A DNA stretch of 64,000 bases from Methylobacterium sp. J-068 (GCF_022829445.1 NZ_JAKSXY010000125.1:186001-250000); one strand, 5' to 3'. Shown: positions 32,017 to 40,725, counted from the first letter of the stretch. Translations and numbers: made by a program. The notes: generated by a model not told the origin, from the sequence alone.

Positions 32017-32871
32017 ATGGCGAATCGAGCGCACGGGATGGTCGCCGCAGGGAAGCCGGCATCGCGCGCGCCGGTTTCGCCCGACGCGGCGACACGGCTC
32101 GAACCGGGCCTCCTGCGGCTGGCGCGCTGGCGCCTCATCGCGATGCACCACGCCGCCGGGGTCGGCCATCTCGGCGGCAACCTGTCGGCGCTCGACGCGA
32201 TGATGCTTGTCCACCACGAGATGCTCGGATCCCAGGATCGCTTCGTGCTCTCGAAGGGTCACGCGGCCGGAGCCTATTACGTCACGCTCTGGAGCCGGGG
32301 CCTCATCGGCGACGCCGAACTCGAAAGCTTTCACGGCGAGGGCACGCGGCTCGCCGGCCACCCGCCGGCGGGTGCGCTGCCGGCGATCCGCTTCGGCACG
32401 GGGAGCCTCGGCCATGGCCTCTCGCTCGCCGGCGGCCTCGCCCTGGCGGCACGCCTGCAAGATCGGCCCGGCCGCGTCTTCTGCCTGACCTCGGACGGCG
32501 AGTGGCAGGAGGGCTCGACCCTCGAGGCGCTGATCTTCTGCGCCCATCGCCGGCTGTCCAACCTGACGATCCTCGTCGACCACAACCGACTCCAGGGCTT
32601 CGGCACCACCGCCGAGGTCGCCTCCCTCGACCCGATCGGACGCGCGCTGGGCGGCTTCGCGGTCGAGATCCGCGAGGCGGACGGTCACGACCTCGCCGAC
32701 ATGCGCAGGGCGCTCGAACCGGGGACCGACCGTCCGGTGGTCGTGGTGCTGCACACGCGGAAGGGGCACGGCGTGCCGTCGATCGAGGGCCGGATGGACA
32801 GCCACTACCTGCCCCTGACGGATGCGCAGTTCCGTGAGGCCCTCACCGGTGTTCGGGAGCCGCTGGCGTGA
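32017..32871 (+). CDS. Transketolase-like N-terminal subunit
   Basis: The product (284 residues from this start) is the thiamine-diphosphate-binding half of a split transketolase. It has GVGHLGGNLSALDAM, RFVLSKGHAAGAYY, FGTGSLGHGLSLAGGLALA, and the TPP motif TSDGEWQEGSTLEA ending in LVDHNRLQ. The motif reads SDG rather than GDG, a variant also found in transketolase-like proteins of surface-polysaccharide clusters. Alternative ATGs at 31978 and 32002 cannot be excluded; AGAGGA precedes this one at slightly long spacing. The stop overlaps the GTG start of the C-terminal half, so both chains should be made in equal amounts. Confidence 0.88.
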   Translation: MANRAHGMVAAGKPASRAPVSPDAATRLEPGLLRLARWRLIAMHHAAGVGHLGGNLSALDAMMLVHHEMLGSQDRFVLSKGHAAGAYYVTLWSRGLIGDAELESFHGEGTRLAGHPPAGALPAIRFGTGSLGHGLSLAGGLALAARLQDRPGRVFCLTSDGEWQEGSTLEALIFCAHRRLSNLTILVDHNRLQGFGTTAEVASLDPIGRALGGFAVEIREADGHDLADMRRALEPGTDRPVVVVLHTRKGHGVPSIEGRMDSHYLPLTDAQFREALTGVREPLA

Positions 32872-33770
32872 GACGTGAACTCTGCGAGGCGCTCGTCGCC
32901 CGCGCCCCTCGGCCGGACCTCGTCTTCCTGACCGGCGACCTCGGTTTCGGCGCCCTCGAACCCCTGCGCGACGCGCTCGGCGACCGCTTCATCAATGCGG
33001 GCATCGCCGAGCAGAACATGATCTCGGTCGCCGCCGCCCTGGCGAGCGAGGGCCTGGAGGCCTGGACCTACACCATCGCGCCGTTCTGCTACGCCCGCGC
33101 CTTCGAGCAGATCCGCAACGACGTCTGCCTGCACCGGTTGCCGGTGCGGATGCTCGCCAACGGCGGCGGCTACGGATACGGCGTCATGGGCGCGACCCAC
33201 CATGCGCTGGAGGATTACGGAATCCTCTCGACGCTGCCGGGCCTACGGATCTTCGTGCCGGCCTTCGACGGCGACGTCGCCGCCGTCGTGGCCGCCGCCG
33301 GGGACAGCGCAGGACCCGTCTATCTCCGTCTCGGCCGGGGTGAACTGCCCGCCGGATGCGCGCCGCCGCCCTACGCGCCCTGGCGCCGCCTGCGCGCCGG
33401 CACCGGTCCGGTGGTCGTCGCCGTCGGGCCGATGGCGGGCGTCGCCTGGTCCGCCCTGATGGAGGACGGATCGAACGGCGCCGACCTTTGGGCGGTGAGC
33501 GAGTTGCCCCTTCAGGCCAATCCGCCGCCGGAGGCCTTCGTCGCGGCCCTGCGGGCGAGCGGCCGGCTCTGCGTGGTCGAGGAGCACGTGGCGCAGGGCG
33601 GACTCGGGCAGAGCCTCGCCGCCTGGTGCCTGGAACACGCGGTGCCGATCACCGGATTCCGCCACATGGCCGCCCTCGGCTATCCCTCGGGCACCTACGG
33701 CTCGCAGGGCTTCCATCGTCGCGAGTGCGGCCTCGACGCCGAGAGCATCCGCGCGGCATTCGCCGCATGA
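32868..33770 (+). CDS. Transketolase-like C-terminal subunit
   Basis: The 300-residue chain contains the pyrimidine-binding and C-terminal domains of transketolase. The catalytic Glu that activates the cofactor is E48 in FINAGIAEQNMISVAAALAS, followed by YTIAPFCYARAFEQIRND and a C-terminal CVVEEHVAQGGLGQSLAAW segment. It begins with GTG inside the preceding gene's stop (GTGA) and its own stop overlaps the next ATG (ATGA), so it is translationally coupled on both sides. With the N-terminal subunit it should transfer a two-carbon ketol unit; the acceptor sugar is unknown. Confidence 0.9.
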   Translation: MRRELCEALVARAPRPDLVFLTGDLGFGALEPLRDALGDRFINAGIAEQNMISVAAALASEGLEAWTYTIAPFCYARAFEQIRNDVCLHRLPVRMLANGGGYGYGVMGATHHALEDYGILSTLPGLRIFVPAFDGDVAAVVAAAGDSAGPVYLRLGRGELPAGCAPPPYAPWRRLRAGTGPVVVAVGPMAGVAWSALMEDGSNGADLWAVSELPLQANPPPEAFVAALRASGRLCVVEEHVAQGGLGQSLAAWCLEHAVPITGFRHMAALGYPSGTYGSQGFHRRECGLDAESIRAAFAA

Positions 33771-35752
33771 CGCAAAAGCCCGACGCGCGGCCCGATGCCT
33801 GGATCGATACCCTGAAGGGCCCCATCGCGGTGCTCGGCGCCGGGGGCTTCGTGGGCTGCAACCTCCTGCGCCACCTGCTCGCGCGGCGGCGGGACGTCTT
33901 CGCGGTGGTGCGCGGCAGCCCGGCGCCGCGCCTGCGCGACATCGATCCAGCCCACGTCATCGAGGTCGATCTCAACGACCGTGCCGCGACCCGGAACTTC
34001 GTCGCGGCGATCCGGCCCGCCACCGTGTTCGATTGCATCGCCTACGGGGCCTATTCCTTCGAATCCGACGCCGACCTGATCTACGCCACCAACTTCACCG
34101 CCCTGGTCGGCTTGGTCGAGGCGCTGGCCGGCACCGGCTCCCTCGCGGCCTATGTCCATGCGGGCTCGTCCTCGGAATACGGCTCGAACTCCGCCGCCCC
34201 GGCCGAGGACGCGGAACTGACGCCCAACAGCCCCTACGCGGTCTCGAAGGCGGCAGCGGCCCATTTCCTGACCTATGCGGGCAAGACCCGGGGCTGGCCG
34301 GTGGTGAACCTGCGGCTCTACTCGGTCTACGGCCCCTACGAGGACGCGGCTCGTCTCGTGCCGGCCCTGGTCTCGCGGGCGCTCGCGGGGGGCTATCCCG
34401 ACTTCGTCAATCCGGAGATCGCGCGGGACTTCGTCTACGTCGAGGACGTCTGCGAGGCCTTCGTGCGCGCGGCCGCCAAGATGTCCCTCGACCTCTACGG
34501 CGAGTCGCTGAACATCGGCACCGGGATCGAGACCACGATCCGCGACCTGGCGGGCATCGGGCAGACCGTCTTCGGCTTGGCCGAGGCCCCGGCCTTCGGG
34601 GCGATGCCGGAACGCGCCTGGGACCTGACACGCTGGCAGGCCAATCCGGCCAAGGCCGCGCGGCTGATCGGCTGGCGCGCCCGCACCCCCCTCGCCGAAG
34701 GCTTGGCCCGGACGCGGGACTGGATGGCGCAAGCCGCCCCCGACCTGTCCGGCCTGACGAAATCCGGCGCCCCCCCCGCACGGCGCCGGAGCATCGCGGC
34801 CATCGTCGCCTGCTACAAGGACGAGGAAGCGGTGCCGATCATGCACGCCCGCCTCACGGCGGTGTTCAAGAAGATCGACGTCGATTACGAGATCATCTTC
34901 GTCAACGACGCCAGCCCGGACGGGTGCGGCGAGCGCATCCGCGCCCTGTCGGCCTGCGATCCGCACGTGCTCGGCATCACGCATTCGCGCAATTTCGGCT
35001 CGCAGATGGCTTTCCGCAGCGGCATGGAACTCGCGACCGCCCAGGCCTGCGTGCTCCTCGACGGCGACCTTCAGGACCCGCCGGAACTCATCGCGCAGTT
35101 CCACGCGGCCTGGATCGCCGGGCATGACGTGGTCTACGGCCGCCGGGTCCGGCGCGAGATGCCGCTGGTCTGGGGCCTGCTCTACAAGGCGTTCTACCGG
35201 GTCTTCGCCGCCTTCAGCTACATCCGCATCCCGCACGATGCCGGCGACTTCTCGCTGATGGATCGCCGCGTGGTCGGCTGGCTCCTGAACTGCCCCGAGC
35301 GCGACCTCTTCATGCGGGGTCTTCGGGCCTATGTGGGCTTTCGCCAGACCGGGGTCGATTACGTGCGGCCGAAGCGGATGTTCGGCACCAGCACCAACAA
35401 TCTGCTGTCGAACCTCGAATGGGCCAAGCGCGGGATCTTCTCGTTCAGCAACACGCCCCTGAAGATGCTCACCGCCGGCGGCGTCGTGCTCCTCGGCCTC
35501 GCGGGCCTCCTCGGGCTCGTGCTGATCGCGCTGCGCTTGGCGATCCCCGACATCGCGCCCCGCGGCGCCACCACCATCCTGCTGACGATCCTGTTCTTCG
35601 GCGCCCTGAACCTGTTCGGCCTCGGCCTGATCGGCGAGTACGTCGCCAAGATCATGGAGGAGGTCAAAGGCCGGCCGCGCCTCATCCGTTCCGCCCTGAT
35701 CCGCAACGGCGTGGCGAGCGACCTGCTGCCCGATGGGCGCACGAGGCCATGA
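33767..35752 (+). CDS. Fusion of NAD-dependent sugar epimerase and polyprenyl-phosphate GT2 glycosyltransferase
   Basis: The 661-residue protein joins two enzymes. Residues about 15-330 form an extended SDR epimerase/dehydratase: GAGGFVG at 24-30, SSSEYG at 134-139 and the catalytic YAVSK with Y157 and K161. Residues about 342-560 are a GT2 enzyme of the DPM1/GtrB/ArnC type with VACYKDEEAVP, the donor loop LLDGDLQDPPELI (Asp432, Asp434) and HDAGDFSLMDRRVV. Two membrane helices follow (about 570-590 and 602-625). The GT2 part should load a sugar onto undecaprenyl phosphate at the inner membrane. It overlaps the transketolase C gene by four bases. Fusion of the two activities suggests the epimerase makes the donor sugar. 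Confidence 0.9.
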   Translation: MTQKPDARPDAWIDTLKGPIAVLGAGGFVGCNLLRHLLARRRDVFAVVRGSPAPRLRDIDPAHVIEVDLNDRAATRNFVAAIRPATVFDCIAYGAYSFESDADLIYATNFTALVGLVEALAGTGSLAAYVHAGSSSEYGSNSAAPAEDAELTPNSPYAVSKAAAAHFLTYAGKTRGWPVVNLRLYSVYGPYEDAARLVPALVSRALAGGYPDFVNPEIARDFVYVEDVCEAFVRAAAKMSLDLYGESLNIGTGIETTIRDLAGIGQTVFGLAEAPAFGAMPERAWDLTRWQANPAKAARLIGWRARTPLAEGLARTRDWMAQAAPDLSGLTKSGAPPARRRSIAAIVACYKDEEAVPIMHARLTAVFKKIDVDYEIIFVNDASPDGCGERIRALSACDPHVLGITHSRNFGSQMAFRSGMELATAQACVLLDGDLQDPPELIAQFHAAWIAGHDVVYGRRVRREMPLVWGLLYKAFYRVFAAFSYIRIPHDAGDFSLMDRRVVGWLLNCPERDLFMRGLRAYVGFRQTGVDYVRPKRMFGTSTNNLLSNLEWAKRGIFSFSNTPLKMLTAGGVVLLGLAGLLGLVLIALRLAIPDIAPRGATTILLTILFFGALNLFGLGLIGEYVAKIMEEVKGRPRLIRSALIRNGVASDLLPDGRTRP

Positions 35753-35777
35753 TGTCCGGCGCGACCCGCAAGCTCCT

Positions 35778-37358
35778 GTGAGCGGCCCCGTCGCGACGAT
35801 GCCGAGTTCCGGCGCCGCGCTGGGATCGGACCGCTGGCCGTTCGGGCTTGCCCTCGTCCTGATCGCCCTGCCGAACCTCGTGTTTCTGGCGACCCATCTG
35901 GAGAGCGGACCCGTCGCCGTCCTCTGCGTCGGCGCGGTTCTGGCGGCGCTCGCCTTCGTGCTGCGCGATCTCGCGCGTGACGCCGAACCCCTGGACCGCC
36001 GGCTGGTCGCCGCCGCGCTCGCGGGCGCGCTGGCGCTCTGCCTGCTCGGCGGGGAAACGCACCTGTTCTTCGCCAACGACGATTGGCTGATCCGCGACGC
36101 GGTGCTGCGCGACCTCGTCGCCGAGCCCTGGCCGGTCGGCTATCGCTACAAGGGCGATGACACGCTCCTGCGCGCGCCGCTCGGGATGTACCTGACGCCG
36201 GCGCTCGTGGGCAAAATCCTCGGTCTGCGTGCCGCGCACGGGGCGCTGCTCGTCCAGAACACGCTGCTGTTCGGCGGCCTGTTCTACGGGTTCGCCCGCA
36301 CCGTTCGCCCGCTCCGCCGCAGCCTCGCCGTCCTGGCGGTCTTCCTGCTGTTAAGCGGATGGGACGTCCTCGGACGCATGCTTCTCGGCCGTCCGCTGAG
36401 CTTCGGCTCGCATCTCGAGCAGTGGGTAAGCGACCTTCAGTTCTCCGCGCACGTGACGCAACTGTTCTGGGTGCCGAACCACGCGGCCTCCGGCTGGGCC
36501 TTCGTCGGCGCCTATCTGCTCCGGCAGCGGGGCGCTCTCGACACCTCGTCGCTGATCGTCGTCTTCGGATTGTGCGTGTTCTGGTCGCCCCTGAGCATGA
36601 TGGGCGCCCTGCCCTTTCTCATCCTGGCCGTGCTGACGGAGCGATGGTCCATGCTGGCCCGGCCACGCGCCGTCACGGCGGTGGCGCTCGCCGGCCTCGG
36701 CCTGATCCCCGTCGCCCTGTACCTCAAGGCGGATGCCGCCCGCGTCGCGCACGGATGGCGCGACCTCGATCCGGTCTTCGTCGTCGGTTACGGCTTGTTC
36801 CTCCTCCTCGAACTCCTGCCGTTCGTGGCGATCCTGCTCGTCGGGCGAGGGTTCGGAATCGATGCTGTTTACCGGGACGGGCGCTCGCCCGGCCATTCCG
36901 AGGCGACGGCGCGCTGGACCCTGCCGCTCGCCCTCGGCCTCCTCCTCGTCGTGCCGTTGTACCAGCTCGGCTCGACCGACTTCGTGATGCGGGCATCGAT
37001 CCCGGCCCTGGCCCTGCTGGCCCTGCGCGTGGGCGCTGTCGCGGTCTCCGCGGCCGGCGCCCGGCGGGCCGTGGTCGTCCTCGTCCTCGCCCTCGGAGCC
37101 GTGACACCGCTCTACGAAATCGGCCGGGCCCTCAGCCGCCGGGCCTTCGCGATCAGCGACTGCTCCCTGCTCCAGGCTGCCGGGAGACCGCCGAACGACG
37201 GCCCGCTCTACCATTACGTCGCGCGGCTCGACGTGCTGCGCGACAGCCTGGCGGGCCGCGTCCTGGCCCTGCCGGGGACGTTCCTGGCACCGGGGCCGCC
37301 CCGTTCCTGCTGGCCCGATCACGACCGCATGGGCGCACCCACGGCGGCCGCCGACTGA
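35778..37358 (+). CDS. Polytopic membrane protein, possible GT-C type glycosyltransferase
   Basis: The product (about 526 residues) has roughly eleven to twelve predicted membrane helices, for example LALVLIALPNLVFLATHL and LIVVFGLCVFWSPLSMMG. A large loop after the first helices contains FFANDDWLIRDAVLRD, whose acidic NDDW is where GT-C glycosyltransferases carry their catalytic Asp. No family was recognised with certainty. It follows the epimerase-GT2 fusion by 25 bases, so it could use the polyprenyl-phosphate sugar that the fusion makes. The start is uncertain: GTG at 35778 or ATG at 35799, neither with a strong ribosome binding site. Confidence 0.7.
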   Translation: MSGPVATMPSSGAALGSDRWPFGLALVLIALPNLVFLATHLESGPVAVLCVGAVLAALAFVLRDLARDAEPLDRRLVAAALAGALALCLLGGETHLFFANDDWLIRDAVLRDLVAEPWPVGYRYKGDDTLLRAPLGMYLTPALVGKILGLRAAHGALLVQNTLLFGGLFYGFARTVRPLRRSLAVLAVFLLLSGWDVLGRMLLGRPLSFGSHLEQWVSDLQFSAHVTQLFWVPNHAASGWAFVGAYLLRQRGALDTSSLIVVFGLCVFWSPLSMMGALPFLILAVLTERWSMLARPRAVTAVALAGLGLIPVALYLKADAARVAHGWRDLDPVFVVGYGLFLLLELLPFVAILLVGRGFGIDAVYRDGRSPGHSEATARWTLPLALGLLLVVPLYQLGSTDFVMRASIPALALLALRVGAVAVSAAGARRAVVVLVLALGAVTPLYEIGRALSRRAFAISDCSLLQAAGRPPNDGPLYHYVARLDVLRDSLAGRVLALPGTFLAPGPPRSCWPDHDRMGAPTAAAD

Positions 37359-37387
37359 GGGCGCTTCGCCGGACCGTCCGGGGCACG

Positions 37388-37657
37388 TCAGGCGATGGGC
37401 TGGCTCAGGTAGGCGACCATCATCTCGGCCACGGCCCGGACGGCGTAATCCGTCACGCTCTCGCGGCTCGCCACCGGAAAGGCTTCGACGACGCGGCGGC
37501 CGGCCAGCACGCCGGAGAGTTCGTGCGGCAGCATCCCGTTCTCTATGGCCGCCGCCACGGCGGCCCGGCCGTAGCTGCGCCGGACGCTGCGCGGCCCGAA
37601 CAGGGCCGCCGGGCTGACGGATTCGAATCCTTCAAAGTGCGTCGCGTGATATCCCAT
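37388..37657 (-). CDS. Small hypothetical protein (89 aa)
   Basis: No family recognised. From the ATG at 37657 the product begins MGYHATHFEGFESVSPAALF and ends VAEMMVAYLSQPIA; it is soluble and probably helical. A GGGGA ribosome binding site sits nine bases upstream, which favours this start over ATG codons at 37666 and 37717. It is convergent with the membrane protein gene. Confidence 0.6.
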   Translation of the reverse strand: MGYHATHFEGFESVSPAALFGPRSVRRSYGRAAVAAAIENGMLPHELSGVLAGRRVVEAFPVASRESVTDYAVRAVAEMMVAYLSQPIA

Positions 37658-37978
37658 GATCCTCATTCCCCTTGGCTTGCCCGTGGTGCGGGCGAACTGC
37701 ACGAAGTCGGCCGTCATCCCGTACGGAACGACAGCAGAGCGAGGCGGGACGATTCGGAGTCGGAACGTTCATGGTGGTTCTACTCGGGTGATCGGCGTCG
37801 AGGCAGCGCCGATACTGGGAAATCTAACCGAGCGGCCTGGAAATGTGCTTCCAAAGATCTTGGCTTCCAGAGATGCCGCACCGCCTCCGATCCTGCCGCC
37901 GGAAAACGGCGCTCTCGGACGAGCCCCCCGGCGTCGTCCGGGACGATCCGAGATCCGCGCGAGCATCGGCACGCGGCG
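37658..37978. other. Gene-free stretch between the small gene and the methyltransferase
   Basis: I see no gene in these 321 bases. One inverted repeat ATCGGCG-N9-CGCCGAT lies at 37791-37813 and could be a terminator for the methyltransferase or part of the small gene's control region. Confidence 0.5.
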
Positions 37979-38758
37979 TCAGCGTCTCGCCACGGCGATC
38001 AGGGCGGTCGAGGGGATGGCGAGGACCGGGCGATCCCCGGCCATGCGCCTCGCCTCGGCGACGACGGCCGCCTTGTCCACATCGGTCAGGCTGGTCCAAT
38101 CGGGCGACAGGCCGAACAGCGTATCGGGGTCGGAGAGGCTCGGGACCGCGAGTTCGTAATCGTGCGTCACCGCCTCGATGACCGGGGTGTGATAACCGGC
38201 GGCGGCGAGTTCGCGCGCAAAGTCCTCCGGCTCGCTCAGGGCCGTCACAGCTTCGGGCATCGTCACGCCCTCGCGCTCGGGAAACAGGGTCCGGCGAATG
38301 CGGCCGAGCAGCAGAAAGGTCGCCGCGCCGTGATCCTTCCAGGTCGCGACCACGCCGTAGCCGCCGGGACGCGTCACGCGCGCCATCTCGGCGAGGCCCT
38401 TGCGCCAGTCGGGGAACAGGATCACCCCGAAGATCGAGAAGACCGCGTCGAAGCCGGCATCGGGGAGCGCGAGGGCCTGCCCGTCCATCACCCGCGCCTC
38501 CACATTGGGCAGTTCCGCCGCGGCGATACGGGCGACCATTCCGGGCGAGAAATCGGTCGCCAGCACCTGAGAGCCCGTCCGCGCCGCCGCCAGTGCGAGC
38601 GCCCCGGTGCCCGCCGCGACGTCGAGCACGCGGCTGTCGGAGGTGAGCGGCACGCGCGCCAGCGCCGCTTCGGCGTAGCGCGCCGTGAACGGGTGGGCGG
38701 TCGTCTCGTACTGCGCGGCCGCCGTATCCCAATGGTCGGGGTTCTCGAACACGTGCAT
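37979..38758 (-). CDS. SAM-dependent class I methyltransferase (UbiE/Methyltransf_11-like)
   Basis: The 259-residue cytoplasmic enzyme has motif I as RVLDVAAGTGALALAAARTG, motif II region ATDFSPGMVARIAA, and FDAVFSIFGVILFPDWRKGL plus the MARVTRPGGYGVVATW strand. The substrate is unknown. A GGGGAG ribosome binding site precedes the ATG at 38758. It is divergent from an Rrf2-type regulator with a short palindrome between them, so it is the probable target of that regulator. Confidence 0.9.
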   Translation of the reverse strand: MHVFENPDHWDTAAAQYETTAHPFTARYAEAALARVPLTSDSRVLDVAAGTGALALAAARTGSQVLATDFSPGMVARIAAAELPNVEARVMDGQALALPDAGFDAVFSIFGVILFPDWRKGLAEMARVTRPGGYGVVATWKDHGAATFLLLGRIRRTLFPEREGVTMPEAVTALSEPEDFARELAAAGYHTPVIEAVTHDYELAVPSLSDPDTLFGLSPDWTSLTDVDKAAVVAEARRMAGDRPVLAIPSTALIAVARR

Positions 38759-38784
38759 CCTCGCCACTCCCCTTTCACGTAACT

Positions 38785-38796
38785 CGATAAGTATCG
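38785..38796. promoter_or_regulatory. Candidate operator between the methyltransferase and Rrf2 genes
   Basis: CGATA-AG-TATCG is a perfect five-base inverted repeat at the centre of the 86-base divergent promoter region, the size and position expected for an autoregulating Rrf2 repressor. Binding is inferred. Confidence 0.5.
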
Positions 38797-38844
38797 TGAT
38801 TCGATGCCTTTGCCAATCCGAGGCCCCGTGCGAAGGATCGTGGC

Positions 38845-39288
38845 GTGCGTAACGACAGTCGCCTTTCACGGATGCTGCACGTGCTTCTCCACATGGCGCG
38901 GCACGACGGACCCATGACCTCCGAGGCGATCGGCAGGATGCTCGACACCAATCCGGTGGTGGTCCGCCGCACGATGGCGGGCCTGCGGGACGCAGGCTAC
39001 GTGCGCTCGGAGAAGGGCCATGGCGGCGGCTGGGTCATCGCCGCCGACTTGGGAGACGTGTCGCTGCTCGACGTTCATCGCGCGGTGGGCGGCCCGCGCA
39101 TCTTCGCGATCGGCAACGAGCATCCCAATCCCGCCTGTGCGGTCGAGAAGGTCGTCAACGCGGCGGTGGCGGACGCCCTGCGCGATGCCGAGGCGCTGCT
39201 GGTCGCACGGCTCGACGCGGTCAGCCTCGCCGAACTGGCGCGCGGCTTCGACGCGCGATGTCCGGCGGAATGCGCGGACGGCACCTAG
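38845..39288 (+). CDS. Rrf2-family transcriptional regulator
   Basis: The 147-residue protein starts MRNDSRLSRMLHVLLHMARH (GTG) and has the Rrf2 winged helix: TSEAIGRMLDTNPVVVRRTM as the HTH and SEKGHGGGWVIAADL as the wing. The Fe-S-binding cysteines of IscR-type members are not arranged in the usual triplet; only two scattered Cys pairs (NPACAVE and RCPAEC) are seen, so a cluster cannot be assigned. It is divergent from a methyltransferase, a recurrent pairing, and probably represses it and itself. The stop overlaps the convergent flavoprotein stop (CTAG). Confidence 0.9.
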   Translation: MRNDSRLSRMLHVLLHMARHDGPMTSEAIGRMLDTNPVVVRRTMAGLRDAGYVRSEKGHGGGWVIAADLGDVSLLDVHRAVGGPRIFAIGNEHPNPACAVEKVVNAAVADALRDAEALLVARLDAVSLAELARGFDARCPAECADGT

Positions 39289-40661
39289 ACATCGGCGAGG
39301 CGGGCCGCGATCGCGTCGGCGAGCGGAACCGAGGCGTCGCGGATGTCCGGCACGGCGATGCATTCCCACAGCACCCCGCGCAGCATCGGCCCGATGGCCC
39401 AGAGGGGCGCCTCGCCCCGCGGTGAGACGACGGCCCCGTCCGGCGTCGCGTCGAGCCCGAGGCCGAACGGGCCGGGACGCACGAGGCCGCGCGCCAGCAG
39501 GTTACGGACGAGCGGATCCTCCGTCTCCGCGAGGCGGCTGAACCCGGTTGCGTCGAGGATCGTCTGGGCGTCGATCCGAAGCGTCCCTGTGCCGCCGCGC
39601 GGCTGGAGGGTGACGACCGCGTGCGAGGTTTCGTCGATGACGGAGCGGATGCGCCCGGCCAGCACCACCAGCGTGCCGCGCGCCACCTCCTCGGCGATGG
39701 CGTCCGCCGCCGGCGGGGCGGTGCGGTGGCGATGCACGTCCCAGTAGGGGCGCAGGTGGCGTAGGAAGCGCGCCTGCTCGGCACGAGGCAGTCCCGCCCA
39801 GAGTGCGTCGGTCATCGGGCGCAGCGCGTCGATGACGCTGCGCCAATCGACGCCGACCGCGCGCGCCGCCGCGATCTCGGCCCGCCCCCAGGCGAGGAGC
39901 CTGCGCAGCGAGGCGCGGGTCTCCGCACTCAGATCGGGCCGGGGCCAGGCCGGCACGGGCGCATGCGGCTTCGGCACCAGCCCGCGCCGGGAGACCGCCA
40001 CGATCCGGCCCGCGAAGCCGTGGCGGCGCAGGGCGGCCACCGAATCCATCATCGTCAGGCCGGTGCCGACGACGAGCACGTCTCGCGCGGGATCGAGTTG
40101 GCCGAAGCCCTTCGGCTCCCAGGGGTCGCGCCGGTGCCGGCTCCGCGCCGCGACGGGACCCGCGAGGTTCCCCATGGCGAGGACGATCCCGGCGACGGGG
40201 ATGCGCGCGCCCGTCCCGGTTCGCAACGCGAAGCCGTCGCGCTCCGGCACCACGTCGACGATCGAGTTCCGCGCGTGTTCGAGGCGCGTTCCCGCACCGG
40301 CCTCGGTGCGGGCCACGTGCTCCGCGAGGTAGCGCCCGTAGAGCCCGCGCGCCGCGAAGGTCCCCGCGTCGGTGACCCGGATGCCCGAGCGCTCGGTGGA
40401 ATCGAAGGCGGAGCGTTGGAGCCAGTCCTGAAAATCCCCGGGCCGGTCGGGATCGGCGCTCATCTGCGCCGCGCGTAGGTTGAGCAGGTGATCCGGGTTC
40501 GAGGTCGAGTAGGCAAGCCCTCGGCCGGCCTCGTGTGTCCGCTCGCAGAGGAGCACGCGCCGATCGTCGGGAAGCGCGCGGAGCAGCTGCCGGGCGACGA
40601 CGAAACCGCTGAAGCCGCCGCCGATGACGGCAAGCGGACGCGGGCGGTCGGTCTCTGTCAT
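39285..40661 (-). CDS. FAD/NAD(P)-binding flavoprotein (pyridine nucleotide-disulfide oxidoreductase-like)
   Basis: The 458-residue protein begins with the FAD dinucleotide motif LAVIGGGFSGFVVARQLL, then CERTHEAGRGLAYSTSNPDH. A second nucleotide motif DVLVVGTGLTMMDSVAAL follows, and a C-terminal DATGFSRLAE typical of the FAD-NAD(P)-binding family (Pfam 13454-like). Members are uncharacterised; a few are linked to hydroxyacyl or amino-acid oxidation. I chose the ATG at 40661 with GGAG nine bases upstream; ATG at 40676 is possible. It overlaps the Rrf2 gene stop by four bases. Confidence 0.85.
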   Translation of the reverse strand: MTETDRPRPLAVIGGGFSGFVVARQLLRALPDDRRVLLCERTHEAGRGLAYSTSNPDHLLNLRAAQMSADPDRPGDFQDWLQRSAFDSTERSGIRVTDAGTFAARGLYGRYLAEHVARTEAGAGTRLEHARNSIVDVVPERDGFALRTGTGARIPVAGIVLAMGNLAGPVAARSRHRRDPWEPKGFGQLDPARDVLVVGTGLTMMDSVAALRRHGFAGRIVAVSRRGLVPKPHAPVPAWPRPDLSAETRASLRRLLAWGRAEIAAARAVGVDWRSVIDALRPMTDALWAGLPRAEQARFLRHLRPYWDVHRHRTAPPAADAIAEEVARGTLVVLAGRIRSVIDETSHAVVTLQPRGGTGTLRIDAQTILDATGFSRLAETEDPLVRNLLARGLVRPGPFGLGLDATPDGAVVSPRGEAPLWAIGPMLRGVLWECIAVPDIRDASVPLADAIAARLADV

Positions 40662-40696
40662 GGTCGGAAACTCCATCCCGTCCGTTAGCTTGGAGC

Positions 40697-40725
40697 CTCA
40701 TAGGTTCGTTCGATATAGAGAACAA
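40697..40725 (-). promoter_or_regulatory. Putative promoter of the flavoprotein gene
   Basis: On the minus strand TTGTTC and TATGAG are separated by 17 bases, about 35 bases before the start codon. The -35 match is partial. The remaining intergenic sequence up to 41105 holds the palindromes and short reading frame described separately. Confidence 0.4.

Noticed and set aside
35749..35781. 10-codon ATG-ATG mini-frame between the fusion gene and the membrane protein gene
   Set aside because: Could mediate coupling, but so short a frame at overlapping ATGA/GTGA signals is likely chance.
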